Source: Aliivibrio sifiae
GTDB taxonomy: Bacteria; Pseudomonadota; Gammaproteobacteria; Enterobacterales; Vibrionaceae
Direction: 5' to 3'
DNA length: 64,000 nucleotides
Assembly: GCF_002954705.1 (NCBI RefSeq)
Contig: NZ_MSCO01000001.1
Coordinates: 351,873-415,872, forward strand
Part shown: positions 29,834 to 40,435 of the stretch, piece after piece
Layout: each line of letters starts with the position of its first letter
Position numbering within the stretch: position 1 is the first letter of the stretch
Position numbers and translations under genes: made by a program
Notes under the pieces: generated by a model
What the model saw: the letters and a program-made list of their open reading frames with translations, nothing else
Database searches by the model: none
What the model was told of the DNA's origin: nothing

Positions 29834-31321
29834 ATGAACAAAGAAATCTTAGCTGTTGTAGAAGCAGTATCAAATGAAAAAGCTGTTCCTCGTGAGCGAA
29901 TTTTTGAAGCATTAGAAATCGCGCTAGCAACAGCAACAAAGAAAAAATCTGAATTAGAAATTGAAGTACGTGTAGCGATTGATCGCAAAACAGGTAACTT
30001 TGAAACTTTCCGTCGTTGGGTAGCTGTAGAAAAAGTTGAACACCCAACGCTTGAAATTTCTATTGAAGCAGCACAGTTTGAAGATGAAACTATCGAGATC
30101 GGTGGTTACGTTGAAGATGATATTGAATCAGTAACATTTGACCGTATTACCACTCAAACAGCGAAACAAGTTATCGTACAAAAAGTACGTGAAGCTGAGC
30201 GTGCAATGATCGTTGAACAGTTTATTGATAACGAAGGTGAACTAATCACTGGTATCGTTAAAAAAGTAAACCGTGATGCAATCATTGTGGATCTTGGTAA
30301 CAACGCTGAAGCGGTAATTTTACGTGAAGACCAACTTCCACGTGAAAACTTCCGTCCAGGTGACCGTGTTCGTGGTCTGCTATACGCAGTTAAACCAGAA
30401 GCACGTGGTTTCCAGTTATTCATGACTCGTTCAAAAGGCATTATGCTAACTGAACTATTCCGCGTAGAAGTGCCTGAAATCGGTGAAGAACTGATTGAAT
30501 TAAAAGCCGCTGCTCGTGATCCAGGTTCTCGTGCTAAAATCGCAGTGAAAACTAACGACAAGCGTATTGACCCTGTGGGTGCTTGTGTTGGTATGCGTGG
30601 TGCTCGAGTTCAAGCTGTATCGAACGATCTTGGCGGTGAGCGTATTGATATCGTGCTATGGGATGATAACCCGGCCCAATTCGTTATCAATGCAATGGCT
30701 CCAGCTGAAGTTGCTTCTATTATTGTTGATGAAGACAACAATACAATGGATATTGCTGTTGAAGCTGATAACCTAGCACAAGCAATTGGCCGTAGTGGTC
30801 AAAACGTACGTCTAGCATCTCAACTAACTGGTTGGGAACTAAATGTAATGACAGTTGCAGATCTTAACAAGAAGCACCAAGAAGAAGCGCAAGGTTCTAT
30901 TGATGCATTTGTTAAGCATTTAGATATCGATGAAGATTTTGCTCAGCTATTAGTTGAAGAAGGCTTCACTACGCTTGAAGAGATCGCTTACGTACCTGTA
31001 AACGAACTATTAGAAGTTGAAGCTTTGGACGAAGAGACAGTTGATCTTCTTCGTACTCGCGCTAAAGAAGCATTAACAACACTTGCTCTAGCGCAAGAAG
31101 AATCTCTTGATGGTGTAGAACCAGCAGAAGACCTACTTGCACTTGAAGGTCTAGAACGTGAATTAGCGTTTAAACTTGCAGCTAAAGGTGTTGTGACACT
31201 TGAAGATCTTGCAGATCAAGGTGTTGATGAGCTGTCTGATATTGAAGACCTAACAGAAGCTCGTGCTGGTGAGTTAATCATGGCAGCACGTAATATTTGT
31301 TGGTTTAGCGACGAAGCATAA
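29834..31321 (+). CDS. nusA: Transcription elongation/antitermination factor NusA
   Basis: RNA polymerase-bound factor for pausing, termination and rRNA antitermination. 495 residues: N-terminal polymerase-binding domain, S1 domain (about 135-200, from [20 protein letters not shown]), two KH domains ([12 protein letters not shown] and [14 protein letters not shown]), and two C-terminal acidic repeats of the AR1/AR2 type. It matches E. coli length and order, followed 23 bases later by infB. Confidence 0.97.
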   Translation: MNKEILAVVEAVSNEKAVPRERIFEALEIALATATKKKSELEIEVRVAIDRKTGNFETFRRWVAVEKVEHPTLEISIEAAQFEDETIEIGGYVEDDIESVTFDRITTQTAKQVIVQKVREAERAMIVEQFIDNEGELITGIVKKVNRDAIIVDLGNNAEAVILREDQLPRENFRPGDRVRGLLYAVKPEARGFQLFMTRSKGIMLTELFRVEVPEIGEELIELKAAARDPGSRAKIAVKTNDKRIDPVGACVGMRGARVQAVSNDLGGERIDIVLWDDNPAQFVINAMAPAEVASIIVDEDNNTMDIAVEADNLAQAIGRSGQNVRLASQLTGWELNVMTVADLNKKHQEEAQGSIDAFVKHLDIDEDFAQLLVEEGFTTLEEIAYVPVNELLEVEALDEETVDLLRTRAKEALTTLALAQEESLDGVEPAEDLLALEGLERELAFKLAAKGVVTLEDLADQGVDELSDIEDLTEARAGELIMAARNICWFSDEA

Positions 31322-31344
31322 TTATTTCAGCAAGGAGAAGCGGT

Positions 31345-34023
31345 ATGACAAAGCTTACGGTAAAAGCACTTAGTGATGAAATTGGAACTCCAGTTGACCG
31401 CTTACTTCAGCAATTTTCGGATGCTGGTATTAATAAAAAAGATGGCGATTTTGTTTCTGAAGGTGAAAAGCAATCATTGCTAGTTCACCTAAAGAAAGAG
31501 CATGGTAGCGCTGATGACAGCGCGTCACCAACCCGTCTAACTCTTCAACGTAAGACTCGTAGTACATTAAGTGTTGCTGGTACTGGCGGTAAAAGTAAAG
31601 ATGTGCAAGTTGAAGTACGTAAAAAGCGTACTTATGTAAAAGCAAGCACACTTGAAGAAGAGAAGAAAACTGAGCAGCTGAAAGCAGAAGCTGAAGAGCA
31701 AGCAAAACGTGATGCAGAGGATGCTGCAATTCACGAAGTTGAACAAAAAGCACAACGTGAAGCGGAAGAAAAAGCTAAGCGTGATGCTGAAGCAGAGGTT
31801 AAAGCAAAACGTGACGCTGAACAAAAAGCGAAACAAGCTGAGACTGAAAAGGCTAAAAAAGAAATGACTACTAAAAATGATCAAGCAAAAAAAGAAGCTG
31901 ATGAACTAAGACTTCGTCAAGAACAAGAAGCAACTCGTAAAGCAGAAGCAGAAGCAGCAAAACTGGTTGAAGATGCTCGTAAACTGGCTGAAGAAAATGA
32001 AGCTCGTTGGAAAGAAGAAGAGCAAAAGAAATCAGCAGCTGAAAAAACTGCAGATTACCATGTGACAACTTCATCTCACGCTCGTGAAGCAGAAGATGCT
32101 GCTGACCGTAAAGATGAGCAACAGCCTCGTCGTCGTAAGAAGAAAGCGAAACCAGCTGAAGCAGCACCTCGCGGTGGTCGTAACCAACGTGGCGGTCGCA
32201 ACAAGAAGCCTCAAGTAAACAAACCAACTTCTATGCAGCATGGCTTTGATAAGTCAGCAACTGTTGCTAAGCAAGATGTTGCTATTGGTGAGACAATTGT
32301 TGTTTCTGAACTGGCAAGCAAAATGTCAGTAAAAGCGACTGAAGTAATTAAAGTTATGATGAAGATGGGCGCTATGGCGACTATCAACCAAGTTATTGAC
32401 CAAGAAACAGCGGCTCTAGTTGCTGAAGAAATGGGCCATAAAGTGGTTCTTCGTAAAGAAAATGAATTAGAAGAAGCAGTACTGTCTGATCGTGATAACA
32501 ATGCAGCGGTTGAAGGCCGAGCACCAGTTGTTACTATCATGGGTCACGTTGACCACGGTAAAACTTCTACACTGGATTACATCCGTCGTGCACACGTTGC
32601 TGATGCGGAAGCTGGTGGTATTACACAACACATCGGTGCATACCACGTTGAAACTGACAACGGTATGATCACTTTCCTTGATACTCCTGGACACGCAGCG
32701 TTTACCGCTATGCGTGCACGTGGTGCTCAAGCGACAGATATCGTTGTTCTTGTTGTTGCTGCAGATGATGGTGTTATGCCACAAACAATCGAAGCTATCC
32801 AACACGCAAAAGCGGCTGGTGTACCTCTGATTGTTGCAGTAAACAAAATCGATAAAGAAGGCGCTAATCCAGATAACGTTAAAAATGAGCTTGCTCAATA
32901 CGACGTTATTCCTGAGGAGTGGGGCGGCGAGAATATCTTCGTTCATATCTCTGCTAAGCAAGGTACAAACATCGAAGGCCTTCTTGAAGCAATCCTTCTT
33001 CAATCTGAAGTACTTGAATTAACTGCGGTTAAAGAAGGTATGGCATCAGGTGTTGTTGTTGAATCTCGTCTGGATAAAGGCCGTGGCCCTGTAGCTACTG
33101 TTCTTGTTCAATCTGGTACTCTAAACAAAGGCGATATCGTTCTTTGTGGTCAAGAGTATGGCCGTGTACGTGCAATGCGCGATGAAAACGGTAAAGACAT
33201 TGAATCAGCAGGTCCATCTATTCCTGTAGAAATTCTTGGTCTTTCTGGTGTTCCTGCATCAGGTGACGAAGCAACAGTTGTTCGTGATGAGCGTAAAGCG
33301 CGTGAAGTTGCTAACTACCGTCAAGGTAAATTCCGTGATGTTAAACTAGCTCGTCAACAAAAAGCGAAACTAGAAAACATGTTTGCAAACATGGAAGCTG
33401 GTGAAGTAGCTGAATGTAACGTTGTACTTAAAGCTGACGTTCAAGGTTCAGTTGAAGCAATCGCTGACTCACTACTGAAACTGTCTACTGATGAAGTTAA
33501 AGTGAACATCATCGGTTCTGGTGTTGGTGGTATTACTGAAACTGATGCAACACTTGCAGCAGCATCTAATGCAATCCTTCTAGGCTTCAACGTTCGTGCT
33601 GATGCGACAGCTCGCCGTACAATTGAAAATGAAAACCTAGACCTTCGTTACTACTCAATCATCTACCAGTTGATTGACGAAGTTAAACAAGCGATGGGCG
33701 GTATGCTTGCTCCTGAGTTCCGTCAAGAAATCATTGGTCTTGCACAAGTTCGTGAAGTATTTAAGTCTCCTAAACTTGGCGCTATCGCAGGTTGTATGGT
33801 TACTGAAGGTACAATCAAGCGTAACAACCCAATTCGTGTTCTACGTGAAAACGTAGTTATCTACGAAGGTGAGCTTGAATCACTACGTCGTTTTAAAGAT
33901 GACGTTGCTGAAGTTAAAAATGGTTACGAGTGTGGTATCGGCGTTAAGAACTACAACGATGTTCGTGCTGGCGACCAAATCGAAGTATTCGAAATTGTTG
34001 AGATCAAACGTACTCTTGACTAA
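31345..34023 (+). CDS. infB: Translation initiation factor IF-2
   Basis: GTPase that brings fMet-tRNA to the 30S subunit. 892 residues. An N-terminal IF2_N fold is followed by a long highly charged Lys/Glu/Ala coiled-coil region (about 95-270) and an Arg/Gly-rich stretch. The G domain has [16 protein letters not shown] and NKID, then domains II-IV. An ATG with AAGGAGAAG upstream starts it. It sits in the nusA-infB-rbfA operon. Confidence 0.98.
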   Translation: MTKLTVKALSDEIGTPVDRLLQQFSDAGINKKDGDFVSEGEKQSLLVHLKKEHGSADDSASPTRLTLQRKTRSTLSVAGTGGKSKDVQVEVRKKRTYVKASTLEEEKKTEQLKAEAEEQAKRDAEDAAIHEVEQKAQREAEEKAKRDAEAEVKAKRDAEQKAKQAETEKAKKEMTTKNDQAKKEADELRLRQEQEATRKAEAEAAKLVEDARKLAEENEARWKEEEQKKSAAEKTADYHVTTSSHAREAEDAADRKDEQQPRRRKKKAKPAEAAPRGGRNQRGGRNKKPQVNKPTSMQHGFDKSATVAKQDVAIGETIVVSELASKMSVKATEVIKVMMKMGAMATINQVIDQETAALVAEEMGHKVVLRKENELEEAVLSDRDNNAAVEGRAPVVTIMGHVDHGKTSTLDYIRRAHVADAEAGGITQHIGAYHVETDNGMITFLDTPGHAAFTAMRARGAQATDIVVLVVAADDGVMPQTIEAIQHAKAAGVPLIVAVNKIDKEGANPDNVKNELAQYDVIPEEWGGENIFVHISAKQGTNIEGLLEAILLQSEVLELTAVKEGMASGVVVESRLDKGRGPVATVLVQSGTLNKGDIVLCGQEYGRVRAMRDENGKDIESAGPSIPVEILGLSGVPASGDEATVVRDERKAREVANYRQGKFRDVKLARQQKAKLENMFANMEAGEVAECNVVLKADVQGSVEAIADSLLKLSTDEVKVNIIGSGVGGITETDATLAAASNAILLGFNVRADATARRTIENENLDLRYYSIIYQLIDEVKQAMGGMLAPEFRQEIIGLAQVREVFKSPKLGAIAGCMVTEGTIKRNNPIRVLRENVVIYEGELESLRRFKDDVAEVKNGYECGIGVKNYNDVRAGDQIEVFEIVEIKRTLD

Positions 34024-34083
34024 TTGACTATAATTACTAACGTTATCATTAACGATAAGTAGTAATCGGTTGTTGAATACACC

Positions 34084-34114
34084 ATGGGGGGCTGGTAATT
34101 ACCAAGCCCCCCAT
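34084..34114 (+). other. Strong GC hairpin in the infB-rbfA gap
   Basis: Stem ATGGGGGGCT / AGCCCCCCAT enclosing the small palindrome GGTAATTACC, with one bulged A. The following CTTTCTAAG is too poor in T for a typical terminator. Likely an RNA processing or stability element, or a partial attenuator, 20 bases before rbfA. Confidence 0.6.
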
Positions 34115-34134
34115 CTTTCTAAGTGAGAAATGAT

Positions 34135-34542
34135 ATGTCAAAAGAATTTAGCCGCACACAACGTGTGTCGCAACAATTACAAAAAGAGTTAGCTCTAATT
34201 CTACAACGCGAAGTTCGTGATTCACGCATCGGTATGGTTACCATTTCTGATGTTGAAGTATCTCGTGACCTTGCATACGCAAAAGTATTCGTTACTTTCT
34301 TCTGTGTTGGCGATCAAACGCCTGAAACATGCCTAGCAGCACTAAAAGAACATGAAGTGCCAGTTCGAATGATGCTTGGTAAGCGTATTCGTCATCGTTT
34401 AACGCCAGAGGTTCGCTTTACTTACGATAATACGCTTGTTGAAGGTATGCGTATGTCTAATTTAGTGTCGGACGTTGTAAACACAGATAAGCGTAAAATG
34501 GCTGAATCTGGTCGTACTGAATCAGATGAAGGTGAAGAGTAA
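34135..34542 (+). CDS. rbfA: 30S ribosome-binding factor RbfA
   Basis: Cold-shock 30S maturation factor with a KH-like fold. The start ATG 34135 gives 135 residues beginning [20 protein letters not shown]; a GTG 12 bases upstream is a weaker option. Family blocks: [20 protein letters not shown], then AKVFVTFF and [12 protein letters not shown]. The acidic C-terminal tail is usual. Its TAA overlaps the truB ATG by one base. Confidence 0.96.
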   Translation: MSKEFSRTQRVSQQLQKELALILQREVRDSRIGMVTISDVEVSRDLAYAKVFVTFFCVGDQTPETCLAALKEHEVPVRMMLGKRIRHRLTPEVRFTYDNTLVEGMRMSNLVSDVVNTDKRKMAESGRTESDEGEE

Positions 34543-35498
34543 TGGCTCGTCGTCGTAAGGGTCGTCCAGTTAATGGTGTTATCTTAATCGATAAACCAAC
34601 AGGAATTACGTCGAACGATACATTGCAAAAAGTAAAACGTATTTACTTTGCTGAAAAAGCAGGTCATACCGGCGCGCTTGATCCACTTGCAACTGGTATG
34701 CTGCCATTATGTTTTGGTGAAGCGACGAAGTTCTCTCAGTTTCTATTAGATTCTGATAAGCGCTATCGCGTTGTTGCTAAGCTTGGTGAACGTACTAACA
34801 CTTCCGATTCTGATGGTGAAGTAGTTCAAACTCGTGAAGTAAAAGTTGACCGTGGTCAGCTTGAACGTTGTATTGCTAAGTTCCGTGGTACGACAGATCA
34901 AATCCCTTCAATGTTTTCTGCGCTAAAGCATCAAGGTCGCCCTTTGTATGAATATGCACGTGAAGGTATTGAAGTACCACGTGAGTCTCGCAAAATTACG
35001 GTTTACTCAATTGAATTAATCCGTTTTGAAGGTCATGAAGTAGAAATGGACGTGCACTGTTCTAAAGGCACTTATATCCGTACTATTACTGATGATCTTG
35101 GCGAAATGCTTGGCTGTGGCGCACACGTAACCTATTTACGTCGTACTGGTGTATCAAATTACAAATATGAAAATATGGTAACGATTGAGCACCTTGAAGC
35201 CTTACTGGAAAAAGCACATCGTGAAGAAATTGCTCCTCGCGAATTGCTTGATCCACTGCTTATGCCAATGGACTCTGCAGTACAGGATTTACCAGAAGTA
35301 AATATGATCCCTGAATTGGCTGATCATGTATTACATGGACAGCCTGTTCAAGTGTTTGGCGCCCCACAAGATGGCATTGTTCGTATGACGTCAGGTGAAG
35401 AGCGTTTATTCATCGGTGTTGGTCACATCGATAATGATGGTCGTGTTGCTCCTAAGCGTTTAGTTGTTTTCCGAGATGAAGTCGAAGAAGATAAATAA
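34542..35498 (+). CDS. truB: tRNA pseudouridine-55 synthase
   Basis: Makes the conserved pseudouridine 55 in the T-loop of tRNAs. 318 residues; the catalytic aspartate is D47 in [26 protein letters not shown] and RRTGVSNYK follow, and the C-terminal part resembles a PUA domain. Coupled to rbfA by a one-base overlap. Confidence 0.96.
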   Translation: MARRRKGRPVNGVILIDKPTGITSNDTLQKVKRIYFAEKAGHTGALDPLATGMLPLCFGEATKFSQFLLDSDKRYRVVAKLGERTNTSDSDGEVVQTREVKVDRGQLERCIAKFRGTTDQIPSMFSALKHQGRPLYEYAREGIEVPRESRKITVYSIELIRFEGHEVEMDVHCSKGTYIRTITDDLGEMLGCGAHVTYLRRTGVSNYKYENMVTIEHLEALLEKAHREEIAPRELLDPLLMPMDSAVQDLPEVNMIPELADHVLHGQPVQVFGAPQDGIVRMTSGEERLFIGVGHIDNDGRVAPKRLVVFRDEVEEDK

Positions 35499-35525
35499 AT
35501 ACTTTTGAAGTAGCCTGATTAATAA

Positions 35526-35558
35526 AGAGTAAAGCCTTACGGTTTTGCTCTTTTTTTT
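35526..35558 (+). terminator. Intrinsic terminator after truB
   Basis: Eleven-pair stem AGAGTAAAGCC / GGTTTTGCTCT (two G-U pairs), TTAC loop, eight T. Confidence 0.85.
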
Positions 35559-35559
35559 A

Positions 35560-35587
35560 TTGCTTTATTATTGTTCATCCGTATAAT
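35560..35587 (+). promoter_or_regulatory. rpsO promoter
   Basis: Perfect -10 TATAAT (35582-35587) with TTGCTT (35560-35565) 16 bases upstream, directly after the truB terminator and about 75 bases before rpsO. Confidence 0.65.
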
Positions 35588-35660
35588 TCGCCCTTCGCGT
35601 AGTGGCTGAATCAGAGATTGGCTGCTACATATATTAAACAACTCTTATCAGGAGAGCATT

Positions 35661-35930
35661 ATGTCTCTGAATGCAGAAACTAAAGCAGCAATCGTTGCAG
35701 AATACGCACAATCTGAAGGCGATACAGGTTCACCAGAAGTACAAGTAGCACTACTTACAGCTTCTATCAACCACCTTCAAGGTCACTTCGCTAATCACAA
35801 GCACGATCACCACAGCCGTCGTGGTCTATTACGTATGGTTTCTAGCCGTCGTAAGCTTCTTGATTACCTAAAAGGTAAAAACAGCGAGCGTTACCAAAAT
35901 CTAATCAAACGTCTAGGCCTACGTCGCTAA
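35661..35930 (+). CDS. rpsO: 30S ribosomal protein S15
   Basis: 89-residue primary 16S rRNA-binding protein ([20 protein letters not shown], then [14 protein letters not shown] and [20 protein letters not shown]). Strong AGGAGAG binding site. It has its own promoter and terminator, between truB and pnp as in E. coli, where S15 represses its own translation through its leader. Confidence 0.98.
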   Translation: MSLNAETKAAIVAEYAQSEGDTGSPEVQVALLTASINHLQGHFANHKHDHHSRRGLLRMVSSRRKLLDYLKGKNSERYQNLIKRLGLRR

Positions 35931-35957
35931 TTGCGATGTTTGTAAAGACAGTTTGAC

Positions 35958-35987
35958 AAAAAGGAGCGTTTATCGCTCCTTTTTTTG
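35958..35987 (+). terminator. Intrinsic terminator after rpsO
   Basis: Stem AAAAAGGAGCG / CGCTCCTTTTT, five-base loop, T-run. Confidence 0.93.
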
Positions 35988-36127
35988 TGCCTGCAATTCT
36001 CCTTTTTCATTTCTGAACCTCGCATATTGCCTTAATTGGGGTATACTATTGCCGTTGAAATCGCTGTGTGCGTTTTTAACTCTATAATTTTGTTCATCTA
36101 TTACAGTCACCGAAGTCGGCCACTAGG

Positions 36128-36177
36128 TCGCGACTATTACAAGTTATCTTTTTTAAGTAAATTTGTACTAGTCGCGA
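36128..36177 (+). promoter_or_regulatory. pnp leader hairpin (candidate RNase III autoregulation site)
   Basis: A 15-base arm TCGCGACTATTACAA (36128-36142) pairs with TTGTACTAGTCGCGA (36163-36177) with a single mismatch, around a 20-base loop. It lies about 80 bases before the pnp start. E. coli pnp controls its own mRNA through an RNase III-cut leader hairpin at this place. A possible -10 TATACT for a pnp promoter is at 36042. The short frames in this 330-base gap do not look coding. Confidence 0.65.
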
Positions 36178-36258
36178 TTGGTAATAGATTGAATTATCAC
36201 TTAAATTTTCTTAATTTCAGCCAGAAATGGTTTGGTTATTAAGAATGAAGGAAAAATA

Positions 36259-38388
36259 ATGTTCGCGAATCCAGTCGTAAAATCATTCCAGTACGGTAAC
36301 CACACCGTAACTCTTGAGACGGGCGTAATGGCACGTCAAGCAACTGCAGCTGTTATGGCAAGCATGGACGATACTTCAGTATTCGTTTCTGTTGTTGCTA
36401 AAAAAGACGCAGTACCGGGTCAAGATTTCTTCCCATTAACAGTTAACTACCAAGAGCGTACTTACGCTGCTGGTAAAATTCCTGGTGGTTTCTTCAAGCG
36501 TGAAGGTCGTCCTTCTGAAGGCGAAACACTAACGGCTCGTCTAATCGACCGTCCAATTCGTCCACTTTTCCCAAGTGCGTTTAAAAACGAAGTTCAAGTT
36601 ATCGCTACGGTTGTTTCTATCAACCCTGACGTAAACCCAGACATGATCACAATGATCGCAACATCTGCTGCACTTTCTATCGCTGGTGTACCATTTAATG
36701 GTCCTATCGGTGCTGCACGTGTTGGTCACATCAATGGTGAGCTAGTTCTTAACCCATCAAACACTGAGCTTGAAAACTCTAAACTAGACCTAGTTGTGTC
36801 TGGTACAGAAGGCGCAGTATTAATGGTTGAGTCAGAAGCTGACAACCTATCTGAAGAAGAAATGCTTTCTGCTGTTGTATTTGGTCACGACCAACAACAA
36901 GTAGTAATTAAAGCAATCAACGAATTCGCTGCTGAAGTAGCTACTCCTGCTTGGGATTGGACTGCTCCAGAAGTAAACGCAGAGCTTAAAGCACAAGTTG
37001 CTGAGCTTGCAGAAACTCGTCTTTCTGAAGCGTACCAAATTACTGAAAAAATGGCGCGTTACGAGCAAGTTGGCGTAATTAAAAACGAAGCTGTTGAAGC
37101 ACTTTTAGCTCAAAATGAAGAACTAGACGAGCGCGAAATCCGCGGCATGCTTGGTTCTCTAGAGAAAAACGTTGTACGTAGCCGCATAATTGCTGGTCAC
37201 CCACGTATCGATGGTCGTGAAAAAGACATGGTTCGTGCGCTAGACGTACGTACAGGTGTTCTTCCGCGTACACACGGTTCTTCTCTATTCACTCGTGGTG
37301 AAACTCAAGCACTTGTTACTGCAACGCTTGGTACACAACGTGATGCACAAATCATCGATAGCCTAATGGGTGAGAAGAAAGATCACTTCCTTCTACACTA
37401 CAACTTCCCTCCATACTGTGTAGGTGAGACTGGCTTTGTTGGTTCTCCTAAGCGTCGTGAAATCGGTCACGGTAAACTAGCTAAACGTGGTATCCAAGCG
37501 GTTATGCCTTCTGTTGAAGAATTCCCATACACAGTACGTGTAGTATCGGAAATCACTGAATCTAACGGTTCATCTTCAATGGCTTCTGTATGTGGTACAT
37601 CTCTAGCTCTTATGGATGCGGGTGTTCCAATTAAAGCGTCTGTTGCTGGTATCGCAATGGGTCTTGTTAAAGAAGGCGACGATTTCGTTGTTCTTTCTGA
37701 CATCCTTGGCGACGAAGATCACCTAGGTGATATGGACTTTAAAGTAGCGGGTACTAACGAAGGTATTACTGCTCTTCAAATGGACATCAAAATCGAAGGT
37801 ATCACTAAAGAGATCATGCAGATCGCTCTAAACCAAGCACAAGGCGCGCGTAAGCACATCCTTACTGTTATGGACGAAGCAATCTCTGGTGCTCGTGAAG
37901 ATATCTCTGAGTTCGCTCCACGTATCCACACAATGAAAATCAGCTCTGATAAGATCAAAGATGTTATCGGTAAAGGTGGTGCAGTTATCCGTGCTCTTTG
38001 TGAAGAGACAGGTACAACTATCGAAATCGAAGACGATGGTACTATCAAAATCGCTGCGACTGAAGGTGCTGCTGCACAAGAAGCTATCCGTCGTATCGAA
38101 GAAATTACTGCTGAAGTTGAAGTGGGTAAGATCTACACTGGTAAAGTTATGCGTATCGTTGATTTCGGTGCATTCGTAACGGTTCTTGGTCCTAAAGAAG
38201 GTCTAGTACACATCTCTCAAATCGCAGAAGAGCGCATCGAGAAAGTAGCTGACCACCTACAAGTTGGTCAAGAAGTGAAAACTAAAGTACTAGAAATCGA
38301 CCGTCAAGGCCGTATTCGTCTAAGTATCAAAGAAGCAAATGCTGAGTTAAACCCAGCAGCTGCAGCTGAAGTAAAAGACGCAGAATAA
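36259..38388 (+). CDS. pnp: Polynucleotide phosphorylase
   Basis: Phosphorolytic 3'-5' exoribonuclease of the degradosome. The start ATG 36259 with AAGGA upstream gives 709 residues beginning [13 protein letters not shown]; the in-frame extension upstream is leader. Two RNase PH-like domains, the second from about residue 310 ([17 protein letters not shown]), then a KH domain ([20 protein letters not shown]) and an S1 domain ([20 protein letters not shown]). Confidence 0.98.
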   Translation: MFANPVVKSFQYGNHTVTLETGVMARQATAAVMASMDDTSVFVSVVAKKDAVPGQDFFPLTVNYQERTYAAGKIPGGFFKREGRPSEGETLTARLIDRPIRPLFPSAFKNEVQVIATVVSINPDVNPDMITMIATSAALSIAGVPFNGPIGAARVGHINGELVLNPSNTELENSKLDLVVSGTEGAVLMVESEADNLSEEEMLSAVVFGHDQQQVVIKAINEFAAEVATPAWDWTAPEVNAELKAQVAELAETRLSEAYQITEKMARYEQVGVIKNEAVEALLAQNEELDEREIRGMLGSLEKNVVRSRIIAGHPRIDGREKDMVRALDVRTGVLPRTHGSSLFTRGETQALVTATLGTQRDAQIIDSLMGEKKDHFLLHYNFPPYCVGETGFVGSPKRREIGHGKLAKRGIQAVMPSVEEFPYTVRVVSEITESNGSSSMASVCGTSLALMDAGVPIKASVAGIAMGLVKEGDDFVVLSDILGDEDHLGDMDFKVAGTNEGITALQMDIKIEGITKEIMQIALNQAQGARKHILTVMDEAISGAREDISEFAPRIHTMKISSDKIKDVIGKGGAVIRALCEETGTTIEIEDDGTIKIAATEGAAAQEAIRRIEEITAEVEVGKIYTGKVMRIVDFGAFVTVLGPKEGLVHISQIAEERIEKVADHLQVGQEVKTKVLEIDRQGRIRLSIKEANAELNPAAAAEVKDAE

Positions 38389-38426
38389 TCTGATTGATTA
38401 CAGTCTTTTAATATAAAGCGTGTTAT

Positions 38427-38456
38427 AAAGGGAGCAGAAATGCTCCCTTTTCTTTT
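38427..38456 (+). terminator. Intrinsic terminator after pnp
   Basis: Stem AAAGGGAGCA / TGCTCCCTTT, GAAA tetraloop, T-rich tail. Confidence 0.92.
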
Positions 38457-38498
38457 AACTGCAGTTAGAAGAAGTCAGCTTATCATAGGAGAAAATGA

Positions 38499-39473
38499 AT
38501 GAATTGGATTCGAGTAGCCTTAGTTGGCGTAGTTATGGTGTTATCAGGTTGTGCATCAACAAGTAACACTTCTGGATGGGTTTCCCCTCCAATGGCGGTA
38601 CCTTTGCAAGCAAGTATTCAACAGGAGATACAACTCTCTCGTTTGGAGCAACTATTACTGCGTCCAGATATTGATGATATTACCCGAGCTAAAATGTTTT
38701 ATGAACGCGGGTTAATTAATGACAGTCTGGGATTACGTGATTTAGCTCGTGTTGATTTCACTCAATCTTTAAACTTGAAGCCAGATCAAAGTGATGTATT
38801 TAATATTTTGGGTGTGTATTACACGCAGAATACTGATTTTGATGGGGCTTATGAAGCGTTAGATTCAGCATTAGAACTTGATCCTAGTAATCAATTTGCA
38901 GAGCGAAATTTAGCGATTGCTCTTTATTATGGTGAACGTTATGACCAAGCGTATGAGATAGCAAGAAAGCATTATAATGATGCACCCACAGACCCTTATC
39001 GTGCGATTTGGTTATATTGGATTGGCCTTGAAGTTGACCCATTAGCGGCAACGGAAGAATTCAAAGTTCAATATCAACAACGTACAGATGATGATTTTGG
39101 GTGGGATCTTGTTGGCCTGATTCTAAAAGAGACAACTGAAGATGAGTTTTTTAATAAGCTACTAACCACGACTCGTAATAACGTGGAGTTAGCTCAGAAA
39201 TTAACCGAAGGCTATTTTTATTTAGCGAAAGGCTACCAGCATGATGGTGATTACCCAAGTGCAATTGCTCTGTATAAATTAGCAATGGCAGGTAACGTCT
39301 ATGAATTTGTTGAGCATCGCTATTCGTTTGTTGAATTAGGAAAGATCTATCAATCATTACGTGAATTACAAGAACAGAAAATAAAAGAGCAGCAAGCATT
39401 AGAAGCTAAAGAAACTGCTGTATCTGAAGGTATTGAAAAAGAAGCGTTAAAAGAAGAAGCGCTAAGCGAATAA
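38499..39473 (+). CDS. nlpI: Lipoprotein NlpI, TPR adaptor
   Basis: Outer-membrane-anchored TPR lipoprotein which in E. coli scaffolds peptidoglycan hydrolases and the protease Prc. 324 residues with lipobox LSGC (cysteine 18). TPR helices are seen around residues 60-145 (ARVDFTQSLNLKPDQSDVFN; YEALDSALELDPSNQFAERN). The Glu/Lys/Ala-rich C-terminal tail makes it longer than the 294-residue E. coli protein. It follows pnp, as in enterics. Confidence 0.95.
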   Translation: MNWIRVALVGVVMVLSGCASTSNTSGWVSPPMAVPLQASIQQEIQLSRLEQLLLRPDIDDITRAKMFYERGLINDSLGLRDLARVDFTQSLNLKPDQSDVFNILGVYYTQNTDFDGAYEALDSALELDPSNQFAERNLAIALYYGERYDQAYEIARKHYNDAPTDPYRAIWLYWIGLEVDPLAATEEFKVQYQQRTDDDFGWDLVGLILKETTEDEFFNKLLTTTRNNVELAQKLTEGYFYLAKGYQHDGDYPSAIALYKLAMAGNVYEFVEHRYSFVELGKIYQSLRELQEQKIKEQQALEAKETAVSEGIEKEALKEEALSE

Positions 39474-39494
39474 ATAGAGATTATTTTTTGAATC

Positions 39495-39529
39495 AAAAGC
39501 CCTGACTTAAAGTAAGTAAGGGCTTTTTT
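39495..39529. terminator. Bidirectional terminator, nlpI / ubiV
   Basis: AAAAGCCCT / AGGGCTTTT outer stem continuing through one mismatch into ACTT / AAGT, with T-runs on both strands, between convergent genes. Confidence 0.87.
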
Positions 39530-39547
39530 ATTTACAGTACATATGAA

Positions 39548-40426
39548 TTAAATTTGAACATCTAACCCAGCAATGTTGTGCCAATAGCCATTGCATTGAC
39601 GTGCATCTTTTAATGCAAATTTTTCAGTACCGGCTTCATTAGCTTTAAACTTAGAGACTTCACTGAATGTTTCAACGCTTAATGGGCTTAAACGAACCAC
39701 ATCAACTAGTTCATTCATGCTTGGTAAGTCATTGATTAAGTTATAGCAGTAGCCTGATTGAGTTTGAATTCCGTTTAATGTAAAGACTTCTTGTCCTTCT
39801 TGGCTGTTAACCGTAATACCATTAGGGTATTTGATACAACAAGTCTCGCATTCATCTTTTGGTTTATTTTCAGCTCTAGCAGTAAAGCATCGAGCAGAAT
39901 AGGCTAATGGCAGATAGCCATAACTGAATACTTCAGTTTCAAATTTTCCCTTAATGCCTAAATCATCGCATTGAAGTAGAACATTCTGTAGCCACTCACG
40001 AGATAACTCAACGGGCATACACCAACGAGTCATACCCTGTTTTAAAAATAAATTGAGCGTTTGAGCGTTGTAACAGTTAACTGCGGGACCGACGACAAAA
40101 GGAACTTTACTTTCTGAAGCCAATTGAATCGCAGATACATCGTTAGCTTCAATAATGAAGTCACCGTTATCAATGTATTTTTTCATTGCGCTGACTTCAC
40201 TAGGGGCCTCTAACAGCGCCATCGTAGAAAGTACAACTTGTTTTCCCGATTCAGAAATATCTTTAGCAATTGAAAACCAATCTTTAGGCTTCATTTCACG
40301 ACGCTTTGAACAAACACTTTCGCCCAAATAAATAATGTCAGTTTCGCTGTTTATCGCTTTTTGATAAAAAGATTCAATGTTTTCTTTAGACCAAAAATAT
40401 AAGAGTGGACCTAATGCGTACTTCAT
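39548..40426 (-). CDS. ubiV: O2-independent ubiquinone biosynthesis protein UbiV (U32 family)
   Basis: Works with UbiU and UbiT in the oxygen-independent hydroxylation steps of ubiquinone synthesis. 292 residues of peptidase-U32 type without known protease activity. Cysteines C39, C180, C193 and C197 match the four 4Fe-4S ligands of E. coli UbiV (old name YhbV). Its start is nine bases after the ubiU stop on the minus strand, a two-gene operon. It would allow respiration with ubiquinone under low oxygen. Confidence 0.93.
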   Translation of the reverse strand: MKYALGPLLYFWSKENIESFYQKAINSETDIIYLGESVCSKRREMKPKDWFSIAKDISESGKQVVLSTMALLEAPSEVSAMKKYIDNGDFIIEANDVSAIQLASESKVPFVVGPAVNCYNAQTLNLFLKQGMTRWCMPVELSREWLQNVLLQCDDLGIKGKFETEVFSYGYLPLAYSARCFTARAENKPKDECETCCIKYPNGITVNSQEGQEVFTLNGIQTQSGYCYNLINDLPSMNELVDVVRLSPLSVETFSEVSKFKANEAGTEKFALKDARQCNGYWHNIAGLDVQI

Positions 40427-40435
40427 AACTTTCTC

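Noticed and set aside
30154-30561. Minus-strand 135-codon frame inside nusA
   Set aside because: Antisense to conserved NusA S1 and KH coding sequence, no independent signal.
32467-33003. Long minus-strand frame inside infB (178 codons)
   Set aside because: Lies antisense to the conserved G domain of IF-2; the cysteine- and serine-rich product looks like a frame shadow.
36036-36242. Plus-strand 68-codon frame in the rpsO-pnp gap
   Set aside because: It overlaps the pnp leader hairpin, has no ribosome binding site or recognisable domain, and the region is explained as untranslated leader.
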